The notes below the pieces were generated by a model, which was given only the letters and a program-made list of their open reading frames with translations, had not been told where the DNA came from and did no database searches. DNA of 61,411 bases, taken from positions 1 to 61,411 of the forward strand of contig JBAXII010000009.1 of NCBI GenBank assembly GCA_037138475.1, in the 5' to 3' direction. A program made the position numbers and the translations under genes. Of the stretch, positions 23,764-32,473 are shown piece by piece (the first letter of the stretch is position 1; each line of letters begins with the position of its first letter). Source of the DNA: JAGOLU01 sp037138475 (GTDB lineage Bacteria > Patescibacteriota > Microgenomatia > UBA1406 > GWC2-37-13).

Positions 23764-25014
23764 ATGTTTGTCATATCTCTCCTCATTTTTCTGCTGATTT
23801 TGATGGTGGTCGTTTTTATACATGAGCTCGGGCACTTTCTCGCCGCCCGTAAAAATGGAGTACTCGTCGAAGAATTTGGACTTGGTATGCCTCCTCGTAT
23901 GTGCGGAGTCCAAAAGGTCGATGGCAAATGGCAGGTCACGAAGGGCAACGCGGCTCCTCTTGATCCTACACAAACCGTATTTTCCTTCAACTGGCTACCC
24001 ATTGGTGGCTTTGTCAGACTCTATGGAGACGGCGCTGGTGGTGAAGGGGGAGCGGTAAATCCAAAGTACAAACAACTCGCACTCGGTTCTGCATCTGTAT
24101 GGGGTCGCTTTGTGATCATGATCGCGGGTGTCGTCATGAACGTCATCCTTGCGACGATGATTTATTATGGCCTTTTGGGCACCAATGGATTTAGGTCAGA
24201 TCGGCTCCCGCTCATCGGAGATGCGACTTTTCGATTTGGGCACATCATCGAGTCTGTGGGTGCTATTGCAATACGACCTGACTCTCCCGCAGAAAAAGCA
24301 GGTATCAAGTCGCAATCAGTGATCAAGCGCATAAAGCCCATGACCTGTGAGGTAGGTATACCATGCGACATATCACTCATACCATGGCAACAGGTAGAAA
24401 AGACAACTGATCTCATTGAGATGGTCAAAAAACACGATGGGCAAGCCATACTGATTGAAGTACAAAAAAACTTTATGAATCCCGACAGTGAGGTGGTGAC
24501 TGTTGTGCCAGTCTATGATGCAAAGGAAAATCGTGCGATGATTGGCATCCAGCTCATCAAGTTTGTCTCATTCGACTACTCGCAATCTATGTTGGAAAAG
24601 CTTCTCTCGGGCCCCCTCCATGCCTGGAACCTCTTGAGTTATAACTATCAAGTACAACGTAATATATTTGTCGAATCGTTCCGCGCGCGAGATCCACGGA
24701 TCGCCGGAGATGCGATGGGGGGACCTGTCGCGATCGCCAGCGTCGTAAACGACACGATCAAACGATCTGGGGTTGATACAGTAAAAAACCTTCTCGGCTT
24801 GACAGCTCTGATCAGCCTCTCGCTCGCCTTTATGAATATTTTGCCCATCCCCGCACTTGATGGTGGTCGTATCGCACTCCTCATCCCTGAGATGATCACC
24901 GGACGAAAAAATAATGCAAAGTTTGAAAACTATGTGAATATCGGCGGATTTATTGTGCTTATCGGGCTCAGTATCCTCGTCACCTTCAAAGACGTATGGA
25001 ACCTGTTTAGGTAA
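23764..25014 (+). CDS. rseP: Site-2 zinc metalloprotease RseP-like
   Basis: Intramembrane protease of family M50 that cleaves transmembrane segments in regulatory or signal-peptide clearance pathways. The 416-residue protein has the zinc motif HELGH (20-24) in the first helix, further helices near 116-140, one PDZ-like region (about 165-275), and the second metal motif NILPIPALDGGR before the last helices. Location after frr follows the common bacterial order. The start is the ATG of the first hydrophobic segment. Confidence 0.9.
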   Translation: MFVISLLIFLLILMVVVFIHELGHFLAARKNGVLVEEFGLGMPPRMCGVQKVDGKWQVTKGNAAPLDPTQTVFSFNWLPIGGFVRLYGDGAGGEGGAVNPKYKQLALGSASVWGRFVIMIAGVVMNVILATMIYYGLLGTNGFRSDRLPLIGDATFRFGHIIESVGAIAIRPDSPAEKAGIKSQSVIKRIKPMTCEVGIPCDISLIPWQQVEKTTDLIEMVKKHDGQAILIEVQKNFMNPDSEVVTVVPVYDAKENRAMIGIQLIKFVSFDYSQSMLEKLLSGPLHAWNLLSYNYQVQRNIFVESFRARDPRIAGDAMGGPVAIASVVNDTIKRSGVDTVKNLLGLTALISLSLAFMNILPIPALDGGRIALLIPEMITGRKNNAKFENYVNIGGFIVLIGLSILVTFKDVWNLFR

Positions 25015-25015
25015 C

Positions 25016-25058
25016 GGATAATTGACAATGGATAATTGAAAATTGATAATTGGAATTT
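25016..25058. repeat. Heptanucleotide tract (GGATAAT/TGATAAT type)
   Basis: GGATAAT, TGACAAT, GGATAAT, TGAAAAT, TGATAAT, TGGAATT run at 7 nt directly after rseP. Confidence 0.8.
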
Positions 25059-25136
25059 ATTTGGTCCGCCCCGCCATGGCGGGGCGGATTGTGATTTTTT
25101 GGAATTTATTTTTGAGTTCGTGTAGTACAATTTCCC

Positions 25137-25712
25137 ATGAATCTGACCTCGACTCATATCGCCATCTCTGGATCTGTCTGCTCAGGCAAAGGCACCCTCG
25201 CGCGCAATCTCAAGCCCTATTTGGAGCCCCTTGGGTGGAAGTTTTTCTCAGGAAGTGCATTTGCGCACTCATTTGCACCCCAGTTTTATGATGCGCAGAT
25301 CGTGCAAAATAGGCACCACCATACTGCCCAAGACTACTCAGATGAGACAGATCGCCAAATTGATCAAAAGATGCGGGATATTTTTATGCATGAGACACAT
25401 CAGGTGATCGAGTCTTGGATCTCTGGTTATAATGCGCGCGGCATATCCGGAGTCCTCAAAGTCCTCCTCACGTGCAGCCACCCAGACGTCGTCGTTGAAC
25501 GTATTATGAATCGTGACAACTGCACAGTTGAAAAAGCAAAAGAACACCTCAAGGCTCGAGAGCAGGCAAACCTCTCCAAATGGACTCGGCTCTATGGTGA
25601 TCAGGGTTTTTTTGATCCAAAAAACTTTGACTTGATCATCGACACCTACTCTAGCGGGCCAATGGAAACGCTTGGCAAAGTGCTCGATGCGATCCACTAC
25701 CGGGTGAAGTGA
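25137..25712 (+). CDS. Cytidylate-kinase-like P-loop kinase
   Basis: Probably a nucleoside monophosphate kinase. The 191-residue protein has P-loop GSVCSGKGTLAR (about 11-22), an adenylate/cytidylate-kinase-like lid with Arg pairs (DVVVERIMNRDNCTVEKAKEHLKAREQ, shown in part) and DLIIDTYSSGPMETL near the end, as in cytidylate kinase-like family members. Standard Cmk is longer, and no UMP kinase is present in the window, so substrate choice is open. TACAAT lies 5 nt before ATG. Confidence 0.75.
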   Translation: MNLTSTHIAISGSVCSGKGTLARNLKPYLEPLGWKFFSGSAFAHSFAPQFYDAQIVQNRHHHTAQDYSDETDRQIDQKMRDIFMHETHQVIESWISGYNARGISGVLKVLLTCSHPDVVVERIMNRDNCTVEKAKEHLKAREQANLSKWTRLYGDQGFFDPKNFDLIIDTYSSGPMETLGKVLDAIHYRVK

Positions 25713-25739
25713 TTCGGTACATGCAAATCAATTTGTCAT

Positions 25740-25990
25740 AATTGCAATAATCAACTAATTCGATGTCGAAAACAGATCATGCATTACTGCTGTCATCCCG
25801 ATGAAAATCGGGATCCAGTTCACTGTAAAAGTACAAATGCAAGATCCCGTGTCGTAGCACGGGATGACATACAGGGAACCCTGTCACCAATATTATTGAC
25901 TAGTACAGGGATGACGGACTAGTGTGCTGAGAAAAGTTAAATCTGTACCTAATTCTTCATTCTTAATTATTCATTCTTCATTTATAATGA
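25740..25990. repeat. Composite palindromic element plus heptanucleotide tract
   Basis: Left end AATCAACTAATTCGATGTC (25748-25766), interior hairpins ATCCCGATGAAAATCGGGAT and ATCCCGTGTCGTAGCACGGG, and right end GTCACCAATATTATTGACTA (about 25883-25902), whose reverse complement resembles the left end. An ATTCTTC/ATTATTC heptamer tract (25949-25984) follows up to the next promoter. Confidence 0.65.
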
Positions 25991-25994
25991 TTCC

Positions 25995-26735
25995 ATGTCC
26001 CACCCCCACTTCGACCTCGAGGCTCATATCAAAATGGAGCACAAAAAGTCCCCCTTTTCTACCTACCTCCGCGAGATCGTGTATGGAGGCAATGACGGCA
26101 TCGTGACGACCTTTGCAGTAGTTGCAGGATTTGCAGGTGCAGGATCACCGGCGATGAGTGGCGGACTCGGACCACTCACGGTCATACTCTTTGGCATTGC
26201 AAATCTGCTCGCTGATGGGACGGCGATGGGGCTCGGGAGCTTTTTATCTGTCAGATCCGAACAAGACCTCTACAAATCAGAATATGAAAAAGAACTGCGC
26301 GAGGTAAACACCAATAGTGAGATGGAAAAAGCAGAGACCACACAATTGTTTATGAGACAGGGGTTTTCTCATGATCAGGCAGCACAGCTCACGAGTATGT
26401 ATGCGACAAACAAACCTGCGTGGATCGACTATATGATGAAGCATGAGCTTGAGATGAATGATCCAACAGATGACAAGCCAGGCCTCATGGGACTCATGAC
26501 GTTTATCTCGTTTGTGCTCTTTGGCTTTATACCTTTGATTCCCTATATTTTTCTCAAATCTGAGGGGCTTTTTAGTCTGTCAATCATCGCCACTGCATTT
26601 GCGCTCATCTTACTTGGAGGACTCAGATACGTGGTGACGCGTGAGGGGATCAGACGTAGTATCAGTGAAACACTTCTCATCGGGGGGACCTGTGCAACAC
26701 TTGCATACATGGTGGGGCTCTACTTTAGAGTTTAA
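25995..26735 (+). CDS. VIT1/CCC1 family membrane transporter
   Basis: Probable iron or manganese transporter. The 246-residue protein has the family start REIVYGGNDGIVTTFAVVAG, five hydrophobic helices, the LLADGTAMGLGSFLS helix and a cytoplasmic Glu/Met-rich loop (about 95-155; EYEKELREVNTNSEMEK) corresponding to the metal-binding domain of VIT1. TATAAT lies 6 nt before ATG. The pyrimidine-dimer glycosylase follows 5 nt after its stop, so the two are probably co-translated. Confidence 0.85.
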   Translation: MSHPHFDLEAHIKMEHKKSPFSTYLREIVYGGNDGIVTTFAVVAGFAGAGSPAMSGGLGPLTVILFGIANLLADGTAMGLGSFLSVRSEQDLYKSEYEKELREVNTNSEMEKAETTQLFMRQGFSHDQAAQLTSMYATNKPAWIDYMMKHELEMNDPTDDKPGLMGLMTFISFVLFGFIPLIPYIFLKSEGLFSLSIIATAFALILLGGLRYVVTREGIRRSISETLLIGGTCATLAYMVGLYFRV

Positions 26736-26740
26736 GTCAT

Positions 26741-27094
26741 ATGCGCATCTGGTCACTCCACCCCACACTCCTCGATACAAAGTGCCTCGTGGCACTATGG
26801 CGCGAAGCACTCCTCGCAAAGCACGTACTCAGCGGGAGTACCGCCGGCTACCAAAATCACCCGCAACCAAAGAGATTCAAATCATCATCAAACCCACACG
26901 CTGCGATCCATCTATACCTCAAAGGAGTGTATGAAGAAGCTTTGCGACGAGGATACTCGTTTGACAAAACAATATTTGAGATCATCAATGAACATATATC
27001 TCTGCCTGTCACACAAGGACAACTCGATTACGAACACAATCATTTGATGAAGAAGCTACTCACGCGTGACCCACACAAATACACAAAAATATGA
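26741..27094 (+). CDS. Pyrimidine dimer DNA glycosylase family protein
   Basis: Likely excises UV-induced pyrimidine dimers. The 117-residue protein begins MRIWSLHPTLLDTKCLVALW and contains GYQNHPQPKRF and HLYLKGVYEEALRRGY, the pattern of the family related to T4 endonuclease V (Pyr_excise). The processed N-terminal residue would act as the nucleophile, as in T4 endonuclease V, where Thr2 does this; here residue 2 is Arg, so either the mechanism or the activity differs. It starts 5 nt after the transporter stop. Confidence 0.75.
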   Translation: MRIWSLHPTLLDTKCLVALWREALLAKHVLSGSTAGYQNHPQPKRFKSSSNPHAAIHLYLKGVYEEALRRGYSFDKTIFEIINEHISLPVTQGQLDYEHNHLMKKLLTRDPHKYTKI

Positions 27095-27190
27095 GTACGC
27101 CCAGTGTCTCACTTCATCCACTTTTTTATGTAGTGCCTGGTAGAGTAGAGGACTGGGAAAGAGTGACTTCGTTTGTACTATAATCATCAC

Positions 27191-27994
27191 ATGATACTCA
27201 AAAAGCCTTTTGTTCTCTCGGGTGGAGGTGCACGTGGATACGCTCATCTCGGTGTCATACAGGCTCTTTCTGAGCGCGGGATCGTCCCATCGGCGATATC
27301 AGGGACTAGCGCAGGAGCAATCATCGGTGCTTTTTTAGCAAATGGGTATACGGTGGCGGAGATACGCCAGCGTATCTCCGCCACCTTCAGACCCTCTCGA
27401 CTCCCCTGGGTCGAGATCGCCAAAGGGATTTATACCCTCAAAAATCTCGATGATTTTCTTCAGGCAAATCTCAAAATCACCAGGTTTGAAGACCTCCCCA
27501 TACGGCTACATGTCACGGCGACGAACTACAATGATGGACGCCAAAAAATATTTAGCTCAGGCAGCATCATTGATGCAGTGCTTGCCGCTACGTCTATCCC
27601 ACTTCTTTTTCCACCTACCATCATCGATGAGGTGCCCTATGTCGATGGGGGACTTTCAAACAATTTGCCGGTGGAGCCATTTTCACATCACAAAGGCGAG
27701 ATGGTGTGTGTTCATGTAAACCCGGTGAAAAACTATGTAGCGACGAACGACCCCGTGGCCACGCTCGACCGGACGCTCCATCTGATCACACGAGGCATCG
27801 TACATCGCTCAGTCTCCGAGTGCTTTCTCTTTGTCGAGCCTCCACAGTTGAGTGACCATGGCATCTTTGACTTCCATCAGCTGGATGAGATCTATGCGAT
27901 TGGCTACGAGTATGCAAACACAATGGATCTCACACCTCCGCTGCCTTCTCTGAGTTTTTGGGAGAGAGTAGAGCGCATACTCAATCGATCATAA
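27191..27994 (+). CDS. Patatin-like phospholipase
   Basis: Serine lipid acyl hydrolase with a Ser-Asp dyad. The 267-residue protein has the oxyanion motif GGGARG (about 10-15), the nucleophile elbow GTSAG, and the catalytic Asp in DGGLSNNLPVEPF. Size and order match bacterial RssA-type patatins. The start at ATG 27191 follows TATAAT by 6 nt; the earlier in-frame ATG overlaps that promoter. No signal peptide, so it acts inside the cell or at the inner membrane face. Confidence 0.88.
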   Translation: MILKKPFVLSGGGARGYAHLGVIQALSERGIVPSAISGTSAGAIIGAFLANGYTVAEIRQRISATFRPSRLPWVEIAKGIYTLKNLDDFLQANLKITRFEDLPIRLHVTATNYNDGRQKIFSSGSIIDAVLAATSIPLLFPPTIIDEVPYVDGGLSNNLPVEPFSHHKGEMVCVHVNPVKNYVATNDPVATLDRTLHLITRGIVHRSVSECFLFVEPPQLSDHGIFDFHQLDEIYAIGYEYANTMDLTPPLPSLSFWERVERILNRS

Positions 27995-28034
27995 TCACCA
28001 AACTGTGCAGTAATATCTGGTATGATGCGACCGT

Positions 28035-28883
28035 ATGTCGTGGCTTTGGCTCTCATTTGCATCAGCATTTGCACAATCCATAAGTGGGCTGGTACAAAAA
28101 AATCATATTTCAAAAAACTTCAACGACAGCATCCTCACCGGCTGTCTATTTAACTTTTTAGCAGGTGTTTTGAGCCTATGTATAGGCATCATCTTGGGTG
28201 AATTTGCATGGACATATACTACTCTTTCACTCGTGCTCACGCTCATAGTCTGCGTGGGGTATATACTCAGCACCGCGGCGTATTTTGCGGTGTTGCGCTA
28301 TACAGATGTGTCACTACTCACGATATTTGGCTCACTACGAAGTGTCTGTACGCTGATTGGTGCATATGCACTGTTTGGTGAGGTACTCAATCTACATCAG
28401 CTCATTGGTATGTGTTTGGTGTTTTTGGGTATCATTGTCACCCAGCATCGTCATCGCACTCACCTCACAACTCATACGCTGGCACTCGTGTCGGTTTTTG
28501 TACTCTGTGTGGGTCTCGGTCAGGTTGCTGAGCGCTATATCTCACATCACATGAATATATATCTCTATCTTTGCCTTGCCTACTGCATACCATCAGGCGC
28601 TTTATTTTTGATCCAGTATACGAAGCAGCGGAGACCGCTCTTGCGTAAAAGACACACCTTCGGCGCTGGTCTCATCGTCGCATCGACGTTGGCTGTCGGA
28701 TCAGTCTTGCTCATGCGTGCGATCCAGTATGCTCCCACCGCCACACAGCCATCCATTGTCAGCCAATCTCGCGTCATCATCACCGTGATCTTGGCTGCCA
28801 TTTTTCTGCATGAGCGCACCCATCTGCGTACCAAGCTTTTCTCGGCGATCCTTTGTGTTTTGGGGCTCATTTTACTCAAGTAG
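28035..28883 (+). CDS. EamA/DMT-type transporter
   Basis: A 282-residue integral membrane protein with about ten hydrophobic helices in two related halves, the hallmark of the drug/metabolite transporter superfamily. The first half ends VFLGIIVTQ and the second half ends LCVLGLILL, each after a basic loop. Substrate unknown. TATGAT lies 8 nt before ATG. Confidence 0.8.
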   Translation: MSWLWLSFASAFAQSISGLVQKNHISKNFNDSILTGCLFNFLAGVLSLCIGIILGEFAWTYTTLSLVLTLIVCVGYILSTAAYFAVLRYTDVSLLTIFGSLRSVCTLIGAYALFGEVLNLHQLIGMCLVFLGIIVTQHRHRTHLTTHTLALVSVFVLCVGLGQVAERYISHHMNIYLYLCLAYCIPSGALFLIQYTKQRRPLLRKRHTFGAGLIVASTLAVGSVLLMRAIQYAPTATQPSIVSQSRVIITVILAAIFLHERTHLRTKLFSAILCVLGLILLK

Positions 28884-28892
28884 TCATGTGTT

Positions 28893-29067
28893 ATACTTTC
28901 ATCTGTTCCTGACTCCCATCAGGATACCGCCCGCGGGAAAAGAAGCATTCGTGCTTTGCAAACCGCCTCCGCAAGACCTGCGACACAACAAATCAAGAAA
29001 AAAGTGAGGTGGCACCTCCGCCAAATCGGCGGACTTCACACAGAGGATTTTTCCTCTGTGTCCTTCG
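28893..29067 (+). other. Hairpin-rich region upstream of proS
   Basis: TTATACT is followed by successive small hairpins: TCCTGA-CTCCCA-TCAGGA, CCGC-CC-GCGG, AAGCA-TTCG-TGCTT and CGCA-AGACC-TGCG. The dispersed palindrome CCGCCAAATCGGCGG and the perfect stem ACACAGAGGA-TTTT-TCCTCTGTGT come next. It may be a short RNA or a leader of proS; a separate TAGACT promoter sits directly before proS. Confidence 0.35.
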
Positions 29068-29143
29068 TTACCACCATCAACATGTATTATGTCTATACAA
29101 ATTTTAAATTATTAATTTTTCATTATTAATTAGACTACATCCC

Positions 29144-30856
29144 ATGCTCTATTCCAAACTTTTCGGCAAAACGTCCAAGACCGTCAGTGATGATACAAAT
29201 ATCTCTACCAAATACTTGGTGCAGGGAGGATATATCCGCGAGTCTGTCGCGGGGCGCTTCTTTATCCTACCTTTGGGCTGGCGCGTCATGTCAAAGATCA
29301 TGAAAATCGTCAAGGAGGAGATGGACGCTATCGGATCTCAGGAGATGATCGCACCTACTCTTCACCCACTCGAGCTCTGGGCGGAGACGAACAGGACGAA
29401 TACCGCAGGCTTCGAGCTCATGAAGGTGACAGATCGTCGGGGTGCTGAGTTTGCACTGGGTGGTACCGCAGAGGAAATGTTTGTGGATCTCATCCGTAAG
29501 TTTAACCTGAGCTATCGCGACCTCCCCGTAGACCTGTACCAGTTTTCGACCAAGTTTCGTGATGAGATGCGCGCCCGTGGTGGGCTCTTGCGGGTACGTG
29601 AATTTATCATGAAAGATGCATATAGTTTTGATACCGATGCCGAAACATTTAAAATCACGTACCAGCGCTACGGCGAGGCATATACGAGGATTTTCAATCG
29701 GCTGGGACTCAAGACCTATGTGGTCGCTGCTGACAATGGATACATTGGCGGTGAGTACTGTCATGAGTATGTAGTCGAGTGTGCGGCGGGGGAGAGTACT
29801 TTTTTCACCACAGATGATGAGAGCTATGTCGCGCATGAGGATGTTGCACAGTTTGCACGTGTCCCAGCAAACGCTGGAGAGGAGATGAAGCCCTTTGAGA
29901 TCATCGCTCAGCCTGCATGGGTGCAGACCATGGAGCACAATGTGAAGCACTATGGCAAGCCACTGAGTAATTATTTGAAAAATGTCGTCTACAAACATCG
30001 CGTCACGGGACAGATCGTCATCGCTGTGGTGACCGGGGACCTGGAGGTAAATAAGACCAAACTCGAACAGGCGATCAAGGCCGTAGGACAGCTCGAAGAC
30101 GCTACTGCTGAAGATCTGGCAGCGATGGGAACCAAGACAGGCTATGTACATTCGTGGGGACATGACACCAGTCGCCAGTCGACAGTCGACAGTCAAAAGT
30201 CAGTAATGTATGTAGGGGATGTGGTGCTAAAGGATGCGCGGAACCTCATCGGAGGTCAAAAGGAGGAGACGACCGATAGTGTGCATGTGAACTATGGTCG
30301 AGACTTCACGTGTGAGGTGATAGCTGATATCGCACTCGCCAAAGACGGTGACCGGACTGCAGATGGGAAAGTGCTCCACCAAAAAAAGGGCATAGAAGTC
30401 GGAAATATTTTCCAGCTTGGTCATCACTATACGACCCTCATGAAAGGTGCAGAGTTTGTAAATGAAAAAGGTGAAAAAGTACCCCACTATATGGGATGCT
30501 ACGGCATTGGTATAGGCCGCACACTCGCGACGATCATCGAAACCTCGAGTGATGATCGCGGTATCATGTGGCCGGGGTCAGTCGCACCATACAAAGTACA
30601 CCTCATAGGATTGGATATGCAAGATGAGTCTGTAAAGTCAAAAGTCTATAACGTATATACAGATCTCAAGGAAAAGTTTGGGGATGAGGTGCTCTTTGAT
30701 GACCGGGATGTGCGCGCCGGGGAGAAGTTCGCCGATGCAGACCTGATCGGCTGTCCGATGCGCCTCGTCATCTCAAAACGCACACCTGATGGGATGGTGG
30801 AGATGAAACGAAGAGGGGAAAAAGAGGCGAAGATGGTAAAAGTTGAAGATGTATAG
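29144..30856 (+). CDS. proS: Prolyl-tRNA synthetase
   Basis: Charges tRNA-Pro. The 570-residue class II enzyme has motif 2 (FRDEMRARGGLLRVREFIMKD, shown in part), the inserted domain between motifs 2 and 3 typical of bacterial ProRS (about 235-410), motif 3 (GIGIGRTLATIIE) and the anticodon-binding C-terminus (VLFDDRDVRAGEKFADADL). Inside the inserted domain, 30168-30202 is a run of 7-nt units (CCAGTCG, ACAGTCG, ACAGTCA, AAAGTCA) translated as Ser/Thr/Gln-rich residues, apparently an in-frame invasion by the intergenic heptamer repeat. TAGACT lies 7 nt before ATG. Confidence 0.93.
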   Translation: MLYSKLFGKTSKTVSDDTNISTKYLVQGGYIRESVAGRFFILPLGWRVMSKIMKIVKEEMDAIGSQEMIAPTLHPLELWAETNRTNTAGFELMKVTDRRGAEFALGGTAEEMFVDLIRKFNLSYRDLPVDLYQFSTKFRDEMRARGGLLRVREFIMKDAYSFDTDAETFKITYQRYGEAYTRIFNRLGLKTYVVAADNGYIGGEYCHEYVVECAAGESTFFTTDDESYVAHEDVAQFARVPANAGEEMKPFEIIAQPAWVQTMEHNVKHYGKPLSNYLKNVVYKHRVTGQIVIAVVTGDLEVNKTKLEQAIKAVGQLEDATAEDLAAMGTKTGYVHSWGHDTSRQSTVDSQKSVMYVGDVVLKDARNLIGGQKEETTDSVHVNYGRDFTCEVIADIALAKDGDRTADGKVLHQKKGIEVGNIFQLGHHYTTLMKGAEFVNEKGEKVPHYMGCYGIGIGRTLATIIETSSDDRGIMWPGSVAPYKVHLIGLDMQDESVKSKVYNVYTDLKEKFGDEVLFDDRDVRAGEKFADADLIGCPMRLVISKRTPDGMVEMKRRGEKEAKMVKVEDV

Positions 30857-30889
30857 GCACTGAGTCGTAATGCTCGCACAATACGCTCA

Positions 30890-31022
30890 TATGTCTTTGC
30901 GCCTGCCCGCAATGCTACGCATAAGTGTTGCAAGCGTGGCGCGGAGTCATCTTGAGCGAAGCATAAGCGAAGTCGAAAGATCCCTGGTATATATGAGATT
31001 CTTCGTTCCACTCAGAATGACC
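30890..31022. repeat. Palindrome mosaic after proS
   Basis: It contains GCCCGCAATGCTACGCATAA (about 30902-30921, also near 34008, 55191, 56463 and inverted near 60885) and the inverted GTCATTCTGAACGGAGTGAA unit at 30997-31022. Confidence 0.6.
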
Positions 31023-31026
31023 ATAT

Positions 31027-31064
31027 AAAAAGAATAAACCCAGATGCGCTTTCACGTATCTGGG
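31027..31064 (-). terminator. Terminator of the second small Cys-rich gene
   Basis: CCCAGATACGT, loop GAAA, GCGCATCTGGG, followed on the minus strand by TTTATTCTTTTTAT. Same design as the terminator of copy 1. Confidence 0.85.
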
Positions 31065-31074
31065 TGTTGAAGGG

Positions 31075-31293
31075 TTAGACCCTTCCTGAGCCTTTACAAG
31101 CTTGACAACGTTCTGATTTGTATTCTTCAGAACGAACTAGTTTTGTACCGGCTCCGTTGCAAGTGGTACACTTTCGTCCATGGTTGTGGCCTCTGCCACC
31201 GCAAGTCTCACATGAGCGCCTGTCTACGACAGTATTCAAGACCATGCGTGTTCCTTCACCATTGCAAGCCAAACATTTGAAATCTACTAACAT
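31075..31293 (-). CDS. Small four-repeat CxxCxGxG zinc-finger protein (copy 2)
   Basis: A 72-residue paralogue of 21623-21841 with CLACNGEG, CETCGGRG, CTTCNGAG and CQACKGSG. Sequence identity outside the Cys/Gly positions is low, but length and repeat spacing match. The start is the ATG after TAAGGAGTAAA. Together with copy 1 it defines a standard unit of promoter, folded leader, 72-residue zinc protein and GAAA-loop terminator. Whether it acts as a chaperone cofactor, zinc store or RNA binder is open. Confidence 0.8.
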   Translation of the reverse strand: MLVDFKCLACNGEGTRMVLNTVVDRRSCETCGGRGHNHGRKCTTCNGAGTKLVRSEEYKSERCQACKGSGRV

Positions 31294-31312
31294 TTTACTC
31301 CTTACTTTATCC

Positions 31313-31381
31313 TCACCGGAGCAATAGAGTGAGCCACATCTGCTCACCATGCTTCCGGTGAACTTGTGAATCTCAAGTATA
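31313..31381 (-). promoter_or_regulatory. Conserved structured leader and -10 of Cys-rich gene 2
   Basis: TATACT (31376-31381) precedes a leader in which TCACCGGA (31354-31361, minus) pairs with TCCGGTGA (31313-31320). The inner hairpin GTGAGC-7nt-GCTCAC lies at 31329-31347. Both stems are conserved with copy 1 although the loops differ. Confidence 0.6.
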
Positions 31382-31510
31382 AGAGAGAGAGGAAAGTCAA
31401 GAGCAATTACTATGAGATTAATTATTTACTTGTCCCAGACCTCGTATCCTTTCTTGAAGTGCAAGATATGCTCAATTTTACCTTTTCACTTTTGCCTTTT
31501 AAATTTCCCC

Positions 31511-32386
31511 TCACATCTCCAACACTCCTGCCCGGTATATCCCAAGGACCTGAAGCCTGTCACAATTTGCTCTGATTGCTTCGAGTATCTTATGCATCTG
31601 AGCGGTTTGCTCATGTGAGAATTCAAAATCAACATAAAACTGGTACTCGAATGGTTTCCCATGAATGGGGCGCGATTCGATCTTGGTCAGATTTAGCTTG
31701 TGATCACTGATGACCTGGAGGGTACGTATGAGACTGCCTGGCTTGTGTGCTACTTCAAATTGGAGTGAGCACTTGTTTGCGTTGGCAATAACTGGATCCC
31801 GGATCACGTCCGGGATGACAGCGCGAGGGGTATTGCGTACATAGATAAAGCGCGTGTAGTTTTTCTTGTCGTCTTCGATGTTGCGAGCTTGGATGGCGAG
31901 TCGATATAGGTGGGCAGAGTCTGCACTCCCTATCGCTGCCATTGAAAAATCATCTGATGCGGCGACGAGTGCTGCTGCAGTCGCGGTATCAGCGGCTACC
32001 GTAGGCTTCATCCAGGGATGGGCAGCAAAAAATGCTTTGCATTGCTCTAGTGCCTTTGGATGTGAGTAGACTACTTTGATTTCTTTCATCCTATCCTCAC
32101 CTGTAGTTGAGCCTTTTTTACTCAAAAGAAAATGCTCCACCTTTAGGTATTGCTCCCCGCAAATGGAAAGGGGATACTTGTTAAACAAATCATAGTTTTC
32201 ATAGATGGATCCTGCGAGACTGTTTTCGACAGGTATCACTCCTATCTCTGCATCCCCAACTGATACGAGTTGAAATACTTCATCAAATGATGCACACCCC
32301 ATATAGGTGTGATCGATACCATAGAACGCGCGCGCTGCGAGATGACTGAATGAACCAGGTTTGCCAATGTGTGCGATGAGAGACAT
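31511..32386 (-). CDS. pheA: Prephenate dehydratase with ACT domain
   Basis: Converts prephenate to phenylpyruvate in Phe synthesis. The 291-residue protein has the PDT domain (GKPGSFSHLAA; GVIPVENSLAGSIYENYDL; the TRF-type motif NYTRFIYV) and a C-terminal ACT domain with ESRPIHGKPFEYQFYVDF for Phe feedback. There is no chorismate mutase domain. At 31796-31816 the palindrome ATCCCGGA...TCCGGGAT, otherwise intergenic, lies in frame between the two domains and reads VIPDVIRDP. It follows the DAHP synthase gene by 87 nt and probably shares its attenuator. Confidence 0.9.
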   Translation of the reverse strand: MSLIAHIGKPGSFSHLAARAFYGIDHTYMGCASFDEVFQLVSVGDAEIGVIPVENSLAGSIYENYDLFNKYPLSICGEQYLKVEHFLLSKKGSTTGEDRMKEIKVVYSHPKALEQCKAFFAAHPWMKPTVAADTATAAALVAASDDFSMAAIGSADSAHLYRLAIQARNIEDDKKNYTRFIYVRNTPRAVIPDVIRDPVIANANKCSLQFEVAHKPGSLIRTLQVISDHKLNLTKIESRPIHGKPFEYQFYVDFEFSHEQTAQMHKILEAIRANCDRLQVLGIYRAGVLEM

Positions 32387-32473
32387 GTGAATAATTAAAA
32401 ATTTAAAATGACGAACATAAGTAAGTCATCCCGGACATGCCCGACAGGGGGATCCGGGATCCAATTGTAATAG

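Noticed and set aside
29010..29040. GAGGTGGCACC upstream of proS resembles a T-box antiterminator core.
   Set aside because: No stem I, specifier loop or AGAGA motif is visible, the bulge would call for a G discriminator rather than the A usual for tRNA-Pro, and the sequence runs into the dispersed CCGCC...GGCGG palindrome.
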